Position numbers and translations under genes: made by a program. The notes under the pieces are model-generated. The model had not been told where the DNA came from and did no database searches. It saw nothing but the letters and a program-made list of their open reading frames with translations. From Dactylosporangium roseum (GTDB lineage: Bacteria; Actinomycetota; Actinomycetes; Mycobacteriales; Micromonosporaceae), in assembly GCF_025264685.1 (NCBI RefSeq), contig NZ_CP073721.1, positions 62,001 through 126,000 of the forward strand: a stretch of 64,000 nt of DNA, given 5' to 3'. Positions 51,269 through 64,000 of this stretch are shown in pieces (position 1 is the first letter of the stretch; each line of letters begins with the position of its first letter).

Positions 51269-51721
51269 ATGCGCAGCGGAGCCTGGTCCGAGCCGTCGGC
51301 GCCGTCGGCGACGAGCGCTGCCTGGCGGGTGTCGCCGGGGTTCACCGCGGTGAAGTGCGCGGTGACCGTCGTGCTCGTCGGGGTGGCGGTGTTCCTCGCC
51401 GACGACTCGCGGGCGTTGACCGCCGCGATCGTGGCCGCGGTAGTCGCCGGGGGGTATGCCCTGCGGGACCTGCTGGCACCGGTCCGGCTGGCCGCTGATC
51501 CGCACGGGGTCACGGTGGTCAGTGGCTATGCGGGTCGCCGCCGGCTCGACTGGGGACAGATCGAGCGGATCCGGGTCGACTCACGGACCCGGGCGGGGTT
51601 GCGGACCGAGCTGCTGGAGATCGACACCGGCGACCACCTGCACCTGCTCAGCACGTACGACCTGAACGCCCGCCCCGGCGACGTCGCCGACGAACTCCAG
51701 CGCATCCGCACTCGGCGCTAG
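51269..51721 (+). CDS. PH domain-containing membrane protein
   Basis: The 150-residue protein has two membrane segments (about residues 23-65) and a C-terminal bacterial PH-like domain with GVTVVSGYAGRRRLDWGQIERIRVDS. The role is unknown. ATG at 51269 is used; GTG codons upstream are in frame. The stop overlaps the end of the convergent phosphatase gene by four bases. Confidence 0.78.
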   Translation: MRSGAWSEPSAPSATSAAWRVSPGFTAVKCAVTVVLVGVAVFLADDSRALTAAIVAAVVAGGYALRDLLAPVRLAADPHGVTVVSGYAGRRRLDWGQIERIRVDSRTRAGLRTELLEIDTGDHLHLLSTYDLNARPGDVADELQRIRTRR

Positions 51722-53685
51722 GCGTCGTTGCGCACCGCGAAGATGGCGATGTCATCGCGTGGCGGCTCCTGCGAGTAGCTCAGCGTGCGGGCGCGCAGGC
51801 GCGCCACCACCACGTCGGCGGGGAAGCCGGCCAGCACGCCGGCCTCCTCGCGCAGCCGGGCGACGCCGAAGAGGCTGGGGCCGCGGCGGCGCTCGGTGAC
51901 ACCGTCGGTGTAGAAGACCAGCGTGTCGCCGGGGTCGAGGATGACCCGCGTGCGCGGCGTGTTGATCACGTCCAGCAGGCCGAGTGCCGTGCCGCACGTG
52001 CCGACCAGCTCCGTCTCCCCGTCGGCGCGCACCAGCACGGGTTGGTCGTGGCCGGCCAGGTGCAGGGTCACGTCGAGCGTGCCGTCCTGGCGGCGCATGA
52101 CCAGCGCCAGGCAGAGCGTGCAGAAGCGGCCGGCGCCCCGCTCCAGCAGAGTTTCGTTGAGCCGGACCAGTGTCTCCGGCAGCGGCCGGCCGTCGCGGAC
52201 GAGAACCCGGGTCACGTCACGCACCAGGCCGGTGACGGTCGCCGCCTGCACGCCCTTGCCGGACACGTCACCGACGACCACCAGCCAGCGGCGGCTGGAG
52301 AGCGGTACCACGTCGTAGAAGTCGCCGCCGACGTCGACGCCTTCGCCGGTCGGCACGTATTCGGCGCCGAACTCCACGCCTTCGGCCTTCGGGAGCTGGG
52401 GCGGCAGCAGCGAGCGCTGGAGCGCCTGGGCGATGTTGCGCCGCTCGGCGTGGATGTTGGCGTTGTCGAGGGCCAGGGCGGCCCGGCGGGCGACGTCCTC
52501 GACCACCGCCACCTCCTCGGTCCGCTGCCAGGTGTCCCGCCCGCCGCCGACGGTCAGTGTGCCGAGGTGCTGACCGCGGGCGATCAGCGCGACGACGTAT
52601 CCCTCCAGGGGCAGGCCGAGCGGTACGACCGCGTCGGTCCCCATCGCCTCCTTGAGCTGCGGCGTGGCCTGGGCCAGGGAGTCGAGCAGGTCGGTGAGCA
52701 TCGTCTCGTCGGCGTGCGTGGCCGCGGCCAGGTGCAGCTCGCCGCCCGCGTCCGCGGTGTGGATCGCGCACCACACACCGAGCCGCGGGACGACCAGGCG
52801 CGGGATCAGCGCGAGGGTCAGCTCGACGTCGAGCGATTGGGCGAGCAGCTCGCTGGCGTCGGCGAGGAACGTCAGCCAGGTGCGCCGCTCGGAGTCGGCG
52901 CGGCGCAACCGGTAGTTCTCGACCATCAGCGTCAGCTTGTCGGCGGCCAGGGCGACCAGCGGCCGCCCGTACGGGTTGCCGCCGGCGCCGGAGACCAGCA
53001 GCTCGGCCCGCCACGGCCGGGTGAGCTGCAACGGCACCCGCCGTCCGCCGTCCGTCGAACCGGTGAGCCGGCCCACCGCGGCGACCGTGTGCGGGCCGTC
53101 GCCCTCGTCGACGGTCAGCGCTGCCCCGGTCGCGCCGCTGACCTCACACAACCGCTGGAGCAGGTCCTCGGCCGCCTCGGTGAGGGTCGCGCCGGCGCTC
53201 GGCCCGGCCAGCTCGGCGAGCCGCTCCGGGCTGGGCGCCGCCTGCGCCGACGGCAGCTCGAACGTCGGCGGGGTGAACGGGCCCGGCGGGATGGCCGGCC
53301 GGTCGAGGCGGAACCAGACCCCCTTACCGCCGGTGAATTGCAGCGTGCCCCACGCGGTGGCGAGCTGGTCGACGAGCAGCAGGCCGCGCCCGCGCTCGGC
53401 CAGCTCGGGGCCGGTGTCGGTGTCGGCCTGCACGCTGAGCTGTCCGGGCTGGAAGTCGAGCACCGCTACCGTCAGCGATGTTTCGGTTGCGGTGATCTCC
53501 AGGTCGACCTCGGTGCCGGCGTGCACGACGCTGTTCGTGGTGAGCTCGGTGACCAGCAGCAGCGCCTCGTCGAGAACCGCACTCAAGTCCCGTTCGTGCG
53601 CGATTGTCCGGATCGCTGCGCGCGCCAGACCGGGAGAGCTATGGTCGGCCGGTAGCCGGAGCCTCCGGACGGTCTGGGCTGTCAC
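51718..53685 (-). CDS. OsaC-like multidomain SpoIIE phosphatase / anti-sigma kinase
   Basis: The 655-residue soluble protein has an N-terminal RsbW-type ATPase domain (about residues 15-130; LVTELTTNSVVHAG, ERGRGLLLVDQLA), a linker, a GAF-like region (about 300-430), and a C-terminal PP2C domain (about 450-650; GVDVGGDFYDVV, VVGDVSGKGVQAATV, VFYTDGVTERR). This layout and the divergence from a HAMP-repeat kinase match Streptomyces OsaC, which returns the osmotic sigma factor SigB to its resting state. GTG at 53685 is used. Confidence 0.88.
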   Translation of the reverse strand: MTAQTVRRLRLPADHSSPGLARAAIRTIAHERDLSAVLDEALLLVTELTTNSVVHAGTEVDLEITATETSLTVAVLDFQPGQLSVQADTDTGPELAERGRGLLLVDQLATAWGTLQFTGGKGVWFRLDRPAIPPGPFTPPTFELPSAQAAPSPERLAELAGPSAGATLTEAAEDLLQRLCEVSGATGAALTVDEGDGPHTVAAVGRLTGSTDGGRRVPLQLTRPWRAELLVSGAGGNPYGRPLVALAADKLTLMVENYRLRRADSERRTWLTFLADASELLAQSLDVELTLALIPRLVVPRLGVWCAIHTADAGGELHLAAATHADETMLTDLLDSLAQATPQLKEAMGTDAVVPLGLPLEGYVVALIARGQHLGTLTVGGGRDTWQRTEEVAVVEDVARRAALALDNANIHAERRNIAQALQRSLLPPQLPKAEGVEFGAEYVPTGEGVDVGGDFYDVVPLSSRRWLVVVGDVSGKGVQAATVTGLVRDVTRVLVRDGRPLPETLVRLNETLLERGAGRFCTLCLALVMRRQDGTLDVTLHLAGHDQPVLVRADGETELVGTCGTALGLLDVINTPRTRVILDPGDTLVFYTDGVTERRRGPSLFGVARLREEAGVLAGFPADVVVARLRARTLSYSQEPPRDDIAIFAVRNDA

Positions 53686-53776
53686 ACCTCGCAGTCTCCA
53701 CTGAACGGTGGTAACAATCCAAGCTGACGGAAGACGATGGGTGGGCCGCCTGCCCCCGAGAACCGGTGGAGACGAC

Positions 53777-58165
<4,389 letters not shown>

Positions 58166-58196
58166 TTTTGTGTGATTCGTGGAAGGGGGGCCGTTC

Positions 58197-58775
58197 TTGA
58201 CAGGCCCGGACCGTGTGGCAAAGGTGCTGCTCGTCGATGATCGACGGGACAATTTGCTTGCCCTGGAGGCGATCCTCCAGGGTCTGCCGGTCCAGCCGGT
58301 CAGCGCCGAGAGCGGTGAAGAGGCGCTCAAGCACCTGCTGGTGGAGGACTTCGCCCTGATCCTGCTCGACGCCCAGATGCCCACGATGGACGGCTTCGAG
58401 ACGGCACAGCACATCAAGCGCCGCGAGCGGACCCGCCACGTGCCGATCATCTTCCTGACCGCCGCCGACCGCGACTCCCACCTGGCGTTGCGCGGTTACG
58501 CCGCGGGCGCGGTGGACTATTTGACGAAGCCCTTCGACCCGTGGGTGCTGCGTGCGAAAGTCTCCGTTTTTGTCGAGCTCTGGACGATGACCCAGCAACT
58601 GGCGGCCCAGTCCGAGCAGGTGCGCGCCCGGGATACCGAGCTGCGGGCCGCAGGGGCGGCGGTCGACGAGGCGACGGCCCTGCTCAAGGGGGCGCTCGCC
58701 GCCGACGGTGAGCTGGGCCGGGCGCAGGTCGAGAAGGCCATGGTCGCATTGGCGAAGGCGAGAGCCCGCCTCTAG
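58197..58775 (+). CDS. OsaB-like response regulator with coiled-coil output
   Basis: The 192-residue protein has a receiver domain (about residues 7-125; LLVDDRRDN, phospho-Asp in LILLDAQMPTMDGFE, Lys in DYLTKPFDP) and a helical C terminus without a DNA-binding domain. Streptomyces OsaB, partner of OsaA in osmotic adaptation, has the same layout. TTG at 58197 is six bases after a G-rich ribosome site. It follows the kinase by 31 bases. Confidence 0.87.
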   Translation: MTGPDRVAKVLLVDDRRDNLLALEAILQGLPVQPVSAESGEEALKHLLVEDFALILLDAQMPTMDGFETAQHIKRRERTRHVPIIFLTAADRDSHLALRGYAAGAVDYLTKPFDPWVLRAKVSVFVELWTMTQQLAAQSEQVRARDTELRAAGAAVDEATALLKGALAADGELGRAQVEKAMVALAKARARL

Positions 58776-58808
58776 CAGCAACGAGTCAACCCGGCGGTCA
58801 ACCGACGA

Positions 58809-59615
58809 TCAGCGCCAGCCAGGGCCCCAGAAGCGCTCACTCGCCAGGCGCGCAAACGACCTGGTTCTCGCCATCTGGCTGCGCCAACCGTTGCCCACCC
58901 AGTCGCGCAGGGTCTGATGGCGTCTGCGGAGCAACACACGCAGAGTCGCCAGCCCGACACTGAAAGCCAATCCGCCGAGGGACCCGCTGATGAGGAGGCG
59001 CAACCCCGGCACGGCCACGGAGCTCGCAGGCTCGTAAGGCGCCTCCGAGACCGTCAGCCGCAGCTTGAGTGACTCCTCCTCGCCGTCCGGCAACTTCTCC
59101 TCGTCGGCCAGTTTGATCAGCTCGGCTGCGACCGCGGCGCTGACGGCGACTGCCCGTGTGCGGTCGGTATCACGCACAACAATGTCGATGAGCGTGGTGT
59201 TCAGCGGCGACGAGGCGGCGATACGGGAGCGGACTTCGTCGGCGGAATAGGGCAGTCGCAACGAATTCCGCACGGCTGCGGGAATCCCAACGCCGGTCGT
59301 TTTCTGCGCATATGTCCGCACTCGCGACTCAATGAGCCGTTCATCGACGCCGAGCAACTTCGCGACCGAGACCGCCGACGTGAGATCCAGCGTGGGAGTG
59401 GGGTTCGCGGGGGACTGCGGCGGCGTTGCCGGTGAGATCCGGGCGATCGATACCCGCGCGACCTTGGTGAACCTAGCCATGAGCTGAACGTGCGACCGGA
59501 ACTCTGGCTCGCGCTGCGCGGCTGCCAGACCGATGAGCGACGCGCCGAGCACGAACAGCACGGTCACGCTGCGCCAATGCTGAATCGCCGAACGCGCATA
59601 CAGGGTGCCGTGCAT
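58809..59615 (-). CDS. Wzz-like chain-length determinant membrane protein
   Basis: The 268-residue protein has an N-terminal membrane segment (about residues 18-34), an extracytoplasmic alpha/beta region and a second membrane segment near 205-225, followed by a basic cytoplasmic tail. This is the Wzz/polysaccharide co-polymerase layout, here without a tyrosine kinase domain. It should set the length of a surface polysaccharide. ATG at 59615 has GGAG upstream. It is divergent from the rest of the cluster. Confidence 0.75.
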   Translation of the reverse strand: MHGTLYARSAIQHWRSVTVLFVLGASLIGLAAAQREPEFRSHVQLMARFTKVARVSIARISPATPPQSPANPTPTLDLTSAVSVAKLLGVDERLIESRVRTYAQKTTGVGIPAAVRNSLRLPYSADEVRSRIAASSPLNTTLIDIVVRDTDRTRAVAVSAAVAAELIKLADEEKLPDGEEESLKLRLTVSEAPYEPASSVAVPGLRLLISGSLGGLAFSVGLATLRVLLRRRHQTLRDWVGNGWRSQMARTRSFARLASERFWGPGWR

Positions 59616-59886
59616 TGGACTCCAGCTCCGGACAGGACGCAAGACCGAGACATGTTACAGGTCATTGGTAGCCGAGTCAGCACCTCATCTACCAATCGGA
59701 AAACTTCAACTTATATCCAATTGCCGCCCGTTCGCCTCTTGCCGAACCAGCGAATGGTCCTGTACAAAGATCCGTCACGCGAGTACGGGGGACAGCAAAG
59801 ATGGGAACCATACATCAGCGGCCAAATCGCCACGTACCGTGCGTACCTTGCATACCGTGCGTATCGACGGTCGGGGGCATGGCACT

Positions 59887-61119
59887 TTGCTGAAGTACGC
59901 TCAGATGCTCGTCCGGCCCACGCAGCTCTATATGGTATCGCTGGCGCTGACAGGGCTCGGTTCTCTCGGCACAGTTGTGCTGCCCGCGGGCGAGCGCGGT
60001 GACCTCGCCGCATCGATCGTCAGCGCCACGCTCGGTGCTTCGATCGGCGGGTTCTCGGTCGACACCTTTCTGCTCTCCCGGCCGTCAGGATGGGTGGTCA
60101 ACCGCGGCCGCTGGTGGATCCTGCTCATACTCGTCGGGTGCGTGTTGGCCTCGTCGGGAGTCGCGGTCGCACTGACCGCCGCAGGCGGGATCGGCAGCTA
60201 TTCCATCGCCGTGTGCGGTGCTGCGGCGTTGACGGTTTTCAACGCCTGCGCATCCCTGATGCTGCGGATCGAGCGATTCGCCTATGTGTACGCGATGCGC
60301 TCACTCGGCGGTGCTGTACTGATTGCGGGTTATGCGGCACTGTACCTCGCGGGTAACCGTAGTGGTGACCAGTGGAGCGATGCCTGGCTCGCGTCACAGG
60401 TCTTGGCTGCGATCACGCTCGTGATCCCCGTGCTTCGGCGTGCCCGCGGGTTCGGTCTCGGTCCCGACGGTCAACCGGCCGCCGACTACTCCGCAGCCGG
60501 GCGCACGAAGGATTTGACCGCGATCGGCAAGCTGCACGTCGGCATCGCTGCGCAGATGTTCACCTTCCGACTCAACCAGATCATCCTGGCTCGGTTCGCC
60601 GGCGCCGGCCCGCTCGGTGTCTACGCGCTCGCGGTCGCGGCTCTTGAGTTCGCTCAGTCCAGTGCCGTGATCACCGCACAGAAGATCCTCGCCGATCGGG
60701 GGAACACCGACGAGCAGGCGGCAGCAACTCCGGTTGTGAAGGCAGCTCCGATCGTGAAGGCCACACTGACGCTCGGCGTGCTGGCCGTCGTCGGCCTGGC
60801 GGCGTTGGGTTTGCTCAAGCCTGACTACAGTCAGGCCGCGCTCCTCGGCATGATCCTGCTGCCCGGCGCGGTGGCGGTGGCTCTCGGCAAGGCGTGGAGC
60901 GCGGCGCTGCTCAAGCAGGGCGGCGAGCAGGCGACCACCAACGTGGCGCTGATCGCCCTTGCTGTCGCGGTTCCCAGCTACGTCATCCTTATCCCGTGGA
61001 TCGGCGCGGTCGGGGCGGCGGCGGCCTCGTCGTTCGCGTACGCCGTCCATGCGTATGGATCTTTTGTCAGCTTGAAGAAACGTAAGCGTCAGACCTTACT
61101 AGCTCATGGGATGGCATAA
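59887..61119 (+). CDS. Wzx-type flippase / polysaccharide transport membrane protein
   Basis: The 410-residue protein is almost all membrane segments (about 12) with the MATE/Wzx-like spacing and a characteristic FRLNQIILARFAGAGPLGVYALA. It should move lipid-linked sugar units across the membrane. The start is uncertain: TTG 59887, GTG 59857 and ATG 59905 are in frame. The 240 bases before it are AT-richer than the rest and must hold the divergent promoters. Confidence 0.82.
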   Translation: MLKYAQMLVRPTQLYMVSLALTGLGSLGTVVLPAGERGDLAASIVSATLGASIGGFSVDTFLLSRPSGWVVNRGRWWILLILVGCVLASSGVAVALTAAGGIGSYSIAVCGAAALTVFNACASLMLRIERFAYVYAMRSLGGAVLIAGYAALYLAGNRSGDQWSDAWLASQVLAAITLVIPVLRRARGFGLGPDGQPAADYSAAGRTKDLTAIGKLHVGIAAQMFTFRLNQIILARFAGAGPLGVYALAVAALEFAQSSAVITAQKILADRGNTDEQAAATPVVKAAPIVKATLTLGVLAVVGLAALGLLKPDYSQAALLGMILLPGAVAVALGKAWSAALLKQGGEQATTNVALIALAVAVPSYVILIPWIGAVGAAAASSFAYAVHAYGSFVSLKKRKRQTLLAHGMA

Positions 61120-61122
61120 CCG

Positions 61123-61974
61123 ATGGACACCTCAATTATCGTCTTGACGTGGGAAGACCATGAGCGGACCACGGCCTGTGTGCAATCGATGCCGTCCAAT
61201 GCGGAAATCATCGTCGTCGACAACGGCAGCAGGCCGGAGGTGAGCGACGCGCTCCGCGCGATGTGTGCCGCGACGGAGGCCCGATACATCCGCTCCGAGG
61301 AGAACCTGGGTTACTCGAAGGGGATGAACCTCGGCGTGCGGCACTCGACCCGCTCGAACGTCATCCTTGCCAACAACGACGTGGTCGCGATGGACGGCGC
61401 TGTAACAATGCTCGTTGACGCTCTGCGTGACCCGAAGATCGGCGCGGCGTTCCCGAGCGTCCGCAACAGCGACGGCTCGGAGGGCACCGACGCAGGTCGT
61501 TTCCTCTCCGTGCGGGTCGGCCTCGGCCACGCCACCGGGCTCGGAGTGCTCTTCGAGCGTCTGCGGATCAATACCACGCCGGACAAGGCCGACTGGCTCT
61601 CCGGGCCGTTTGTCGCGATCCGCCGTGAGACGCTCGACGCGATCGGCGGGGTCGACGAATCGGCGTTCTTCTACTCCGAGGATCTGCGTCTGTGTTGGGC
61701 GGTTCGGCAACTGGGCCTCGATCTGGCGTTCGTGCGCGAGGCTGTCATCGTTCACGAGAATGACACCACTTCCAAACGGGTGTGGAGCCGTGAAGAGATC
61801 TCCCGTCGGCAGACTCGGGAGTTCATCCGTGCGAGCCGGGTCCAAGGCGGCCGCCGTGGCAAGGTCGCCACCACGGCCTACGCGGCCGGAACTGTCGTAC
61901 GTGCGGCCGTCGCACGGACCTCTGTACGCAAAGCCATCGCGCAAGGCGCGATCGAGGGGCTACGCACGCCATGA
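61123..61974 (+). CDS. Family 2 glycosyltransferase
   Basis: The 283-residue enzyme has the GT-A pattern: SIIVLTWEDHE, the nucleotide-binding IIVVDNGS, the metal site NNDVV, and ESAFFYSEDLRLCWAVRQLG near the C terminus. It resembles rhamnosyltransferase-like enzymes and should build the polysaccharide repeat unit. It lies three bases after the flippase gene and overlaps the next gene by four (ATGA). Confidence 0.9.
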   Translation: MDTSIIVLTWEDHERTTACVQSMPSNAEIIVVDNGSRPEVSDALRAMCAATEARYIRSEENLGYSKGMNLGVRHSTRSNVILANNDVVAMDGAVTMLVDALRDPKIGAAFPSVRNSDGSEGTDAGRFLSVRVGLGHATGLGVLFERLRINTTPDKADWLSGPFVAIRRETLDAIGGVDESAFFYSEDLRLCWAVRQLGLDLAFVREAVIVHENDTTSKRVWSREEISRRQTREFIRASRVQGGRRGKVATTAYAAGTVVRAAVARTSVRKAIAQGAIEGLRTP

Positions 61975-63065
61975 AGGTCATGGTCGTGTGCACCACGGGA
62001 GGATCGGGCCGCCGTCAGTTCGGTGGCGCCGAACACTTCCTCATAGACATGTTGCCGGCACTCATCACGACCGGCATCGATGTTGTGGCATGCACCCCGG
62101 ACGACGAGGTGGGTGCGGCGCTGCGGGAAGTCGGCGTGCCGTGGCGCGACCTTGGTGCGCGCAGCCGCATCGATCTGCAGTACGTCCGGGGGATTCGGCA
62201 GATGATGCGCGGGTTCCGACCCGACGTCGTCTGCTCGCATCTGCTCTCCGCCGCGATGCACTGCCGCGCAGCGCTCAGCGTGGGCCGTAACGGCACACCG
62301 CTGGTCGTCACGCTGCACAACAGCCTCTGGCAGTACCGAGATGTCGCGCCGACCCTGAAGGCGAAGGCTGCGGTGCAGGCCAATATCACGCTCGATCTGA
62401 CCATGCGCCGGATCCGGCCGCACACCACCGTCGCCGTCTCGGAGTACGAGGCGAGCGAGCTGCGCGACCGCGGCCGGGTGAAAGACATCCGGGTCATCCC
62501 CAACCCCCTCCCGCCGATCTGGCCTGCACCGACGTCCGCGCCTGTACCGGCCGGTCCTGGTCCGCTCACGATCGGTTTTATGGGCCGCCTCGAACGGGAA
62601 AAGGGCGCCGGTGTTCTCGCCGATGTGGCCCGGTCCCTTCCTACCGCACAGTTCAAGATTGCTGGTTCCGGCTCGATGGTCATTCCGCCGCTGCCCAACG
62701 TCGACCTGCTCGGTCAGGTCGACCCGGCGAAGTTCCTGCCGACGCTCGACTGCCTGCTGGTGCCGTCGAGCGTGGAGTCGTTCGGCAAGAGCGCCCAGGA
62801 GGCGCTGTCGCTCGGGGTGCCGGTCGTCCACTCGGGCGTCGGCGGTCTCGCCGAAGTGACCCGACATGCCGACGACGTGCTCGCCTTCACCACAGATCTG
62901 CAGCCGGCCTCGATCGTGGCCGCGATCCGCAGGGCAGCCTCTCCGGGCGCCCCCACCGCGGACCGGTTGACGATCGCCCGGTGGTACCAGCAGGAGTTTG
63001 CCTTCAGCCGCGCTGTCGAGCGGTGGACCGACCTGTACCGGTCGGTGTCTCATGCAGCAAATTGA
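61971..63065 (+). CDS. Family 4 (GT-B) glycosyltransferase
   Basis: The 364-residue enzyme has two Rossmann domains. The C-terminal half shows GFMGRLEREKGAGVL and the family-4 site with PSSVESFGKSAQEALSLGVPVV. The sugar donor cannot be told. It overlaps the upstream gene by four bases and the downstream one by 14. Confidence 0.92.
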   Translation: MKVMVVCTTGGSGRRQFGGAEHFLIDMLPALITTGIDVVACTPDDEVGAALREVGVPWRDLGARSRIDLQYVRGIRQMMRGFRPDVVCSHLLSAAMHCRAALSVGRNGTPLVVTLHNSLWQYRDVAPTLKAKAAVQANITLDLTMRRIRPHTTVAVSEYEASELRDRGRVKDIRVIPNPLPPIWPAPTSAPVPAGPGPLTIGFMGRLEREKGAGVLADVARSLPTAQFKIAGSGSMVIPPLPNVDLLGQVDPAKFLPTLDCLLVPSSVESFGKSAQEALSLGVPVVHSGVGGLAEVTRHADDVLAFTTDLQPASIVAAIRRAASPGAPTADRLTIARWYQQEFAFSRAVERWTDLYRSVSHAAN

Positions 63066-64000
63066 CGACCTGTCCGCGGACCGAGTGCCGTTGACCCCGG
63101 CCGCAGCCCTGATGGTGGCCGGCGCAGTCTTGATCGTGTTCACGTTCGACCCGCAGATCGGCTCGGTGCTCAGTCTGGCCGCGGTCGCGTTGTTCGCGGC
63201 GCGCGCCCACGTCTGGTGGCTGAGCGCGACAGCCGCTGCGTGGATGGCCGCCTTCACCGCGGTGCTGATCTTTCCTGGCCCCTACGACTCGTCGGCGGGT
63301 CCCGCAGTGGTTCCAGTGCTGGCCGTCTTCGTCGCATGCTTCCTGGGCGGTTGGGCCGTGGGGCGGAAGGTGCAACTCGCCCGGCGTGTCAGGAAGGCCA
63401 TGCCAATCGTCGAGGCCGACGAACCACCCGCCGACATCGCCGGGCAGCCGGCCTCGACGCGCCGCCCGCAGCTCGTGTGGCCTGGCGAGCGGCGGCTTCG
63501 CCTCTACCTCGGAGTGGTGTTCCTCGTCGCGCTCGCCTCGGCGATCATGCGATTCCAGAACACACTGCCTCCTGTGTTCGCCGACAACCCGGACGCGGCC
63601 CGCGCGATTATGAGCCAACAGGACGACATTTACACCGGGCTGCTAGGACAGACATGGACGGTTGGTCTGGCTGTCGCCCTGCTGCGCGCGGTCAGCGGCG
63701 ATGCACGTGGCCGATGGTTCTACATCCTGTTGAGTCTGGCGTTCGTCTTCGGGGCAGCACTCGGCGCGAGCAAGAACGCGGTACTTGTAGGAATCGTTCC
63801 CGCACTGATCGCCGCATTGTCCACCCGCCGACCGGCGAGCCACAAGCAGCCGATGGTCAGGGCGCCCATCGTCGTGGCATTGATCGGTGTCATTGCGATC
63901 ATTCTCGCTGTCGTCCTCGGCGGCCAGCGAACCCTTGCCGGCGAGGGTCTCTTCGAGGACGAGTTCCGCGCCCGGTACGGCGACAATGTCGTCGCTGCCA
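63052..64000 (+). CDS. Wzy-like polysaccharide polymerase, N-terminal part
   Basis: The ATG at 63052 overlaps the end of the glycosyltransferase gene, and the frame is open to the end of the window (316 residues visible). It has at least seven membrane segments with a hydrophilic loop (about residues 115-150). FGAALGASKNAVLVGIVPAL resembles oligosaccharide-unit polymerases. Its place after Wzx and two glycosyltransferases supports this. Confidence 0.75.
   Translation, partial: MQQIDDLSADRVPLTPAAALMVAGAVLIVFTFDPQIGSVLSLAAVALFAARAHVWWLSATAAAWMAAFTAVLIFPGPYDSSAGPAVVPVLAVFVACFLGGWAVGRKVQLARRVRKAMPIVEADEPPADIAGQPASTRRPQLVWPGERRLRLYLGVVFLVALASAIMRFQNTLPPVFADNPDAARAIMSQQDDIYTGLLGQTWTVGLAVALLRAVSGDARGRWFYILLSLAFVFGAALGASKNAVLVGIVPALIAALSTRRPASHKQPMVRAPIVVALIGVIAIILAVVLGGQRTLAGEGLFEDEFRARYGDNVVAA

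Noticed and set aside
59835-59863. Direct repeats of TACCGTGCGTA before the flippase gene
   Set aside because: Two 11-base copies 18 bases apart could be an operator but are too short to call.

Overview
This window is a GC-rich actinobacterial chromosome segment, most likely from the Micromonosporaceae. The best marker is the left end: an FtsW/RodA tail, pbpA, pknA, pknB, a trpG/pabA-type amidotransferase on the other strand, a sortase E and DUF881 operon, and crgA. That block is known to sit close to oriC in mycobacteria and their relatives. GTG and TTG starts are frequent, and most operons use ATGA stop/start overlaps.

Layout. (1) 1-8.7 kb: peptidoglycan synthesis and division genes with PASTA kinases, then the oppositely oriented DUF881 / sortase E / small membrane protein / amidotransferase operon and crgA. 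(2) 8.8-17.9 kb: an HdrD-like Fe-S oxidoreductase, two CNNM/CorC-type transporters, a secreted LamG-fold protein, an NlpC/P60 endopeptidase behind a ydaO-type cyclic-di-AMP riboswitch, dcd, a MarR regulator and a PNPOx-fold protein. (3) 17.9-20 kb: a tRNA-Gly(CCC) gene used as an attachment site. A 39-bp copy of its 3' end lies 2.0 kb downstream and a decayed copy lies between. The enclosed DNA carries a complete HigBA-type toxin-antitoxin pair and a second module with an intact antitoxin and a truncated toxin. (4) 20.4-34.4 kb: proS, an RlpA-like protein, a SpoIIE-type phosphatase, a FadE5-like acyl-CoA dehydrogenase behind two operator-like repeats, sixA, a hemolysin-III family protein, the 5-oxoprolinase genes pxpBCA, a thioredoxin/NHL protein and a proline-rich membrane protein. 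(5) 34.5-41.2 kb: a 44-codon gene with its own terminator, a branched-chain-type 2-oxoacid dehydrogenase operon, and an XRE-DUF5753/DUF397 pair divergent from two small genes. (6) 41.4-51.7 kb: GNAT, DUF4192, fdhD divergent from mobA/DUF6457, a YbjN-like protein, a DDAH-type hydrolase divergent from an Lrp regulator, and a beta-propeller lipoprotein. (7) 51.7-58.8 kb: a phosphatase/anti-sigma-type protein divergent from a soluble histidine kinase built of 92-residue HAMP repeats, followed by a response regulator. This matches the Streptomyces osaC-osaA-osaB osmotic stress locus. (8) 58.8-64 kb: the start of an exopolysaccharide cluster (Wzz, Wzx, two glycosyltransferases, Wzy-like) that runs off the window.

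The least explained parts are the nested tRNA-Gly islet with its toxin-less antitoxin module, two intergenic palindromes made of inverted DnaA boxes, a 78-bp palindromic repeat present in two opposite copies, and several small genes (44, 58, 59, 77 and 85 codons). No CRISPR array, rRNA, integrase or transposase gene was seen.
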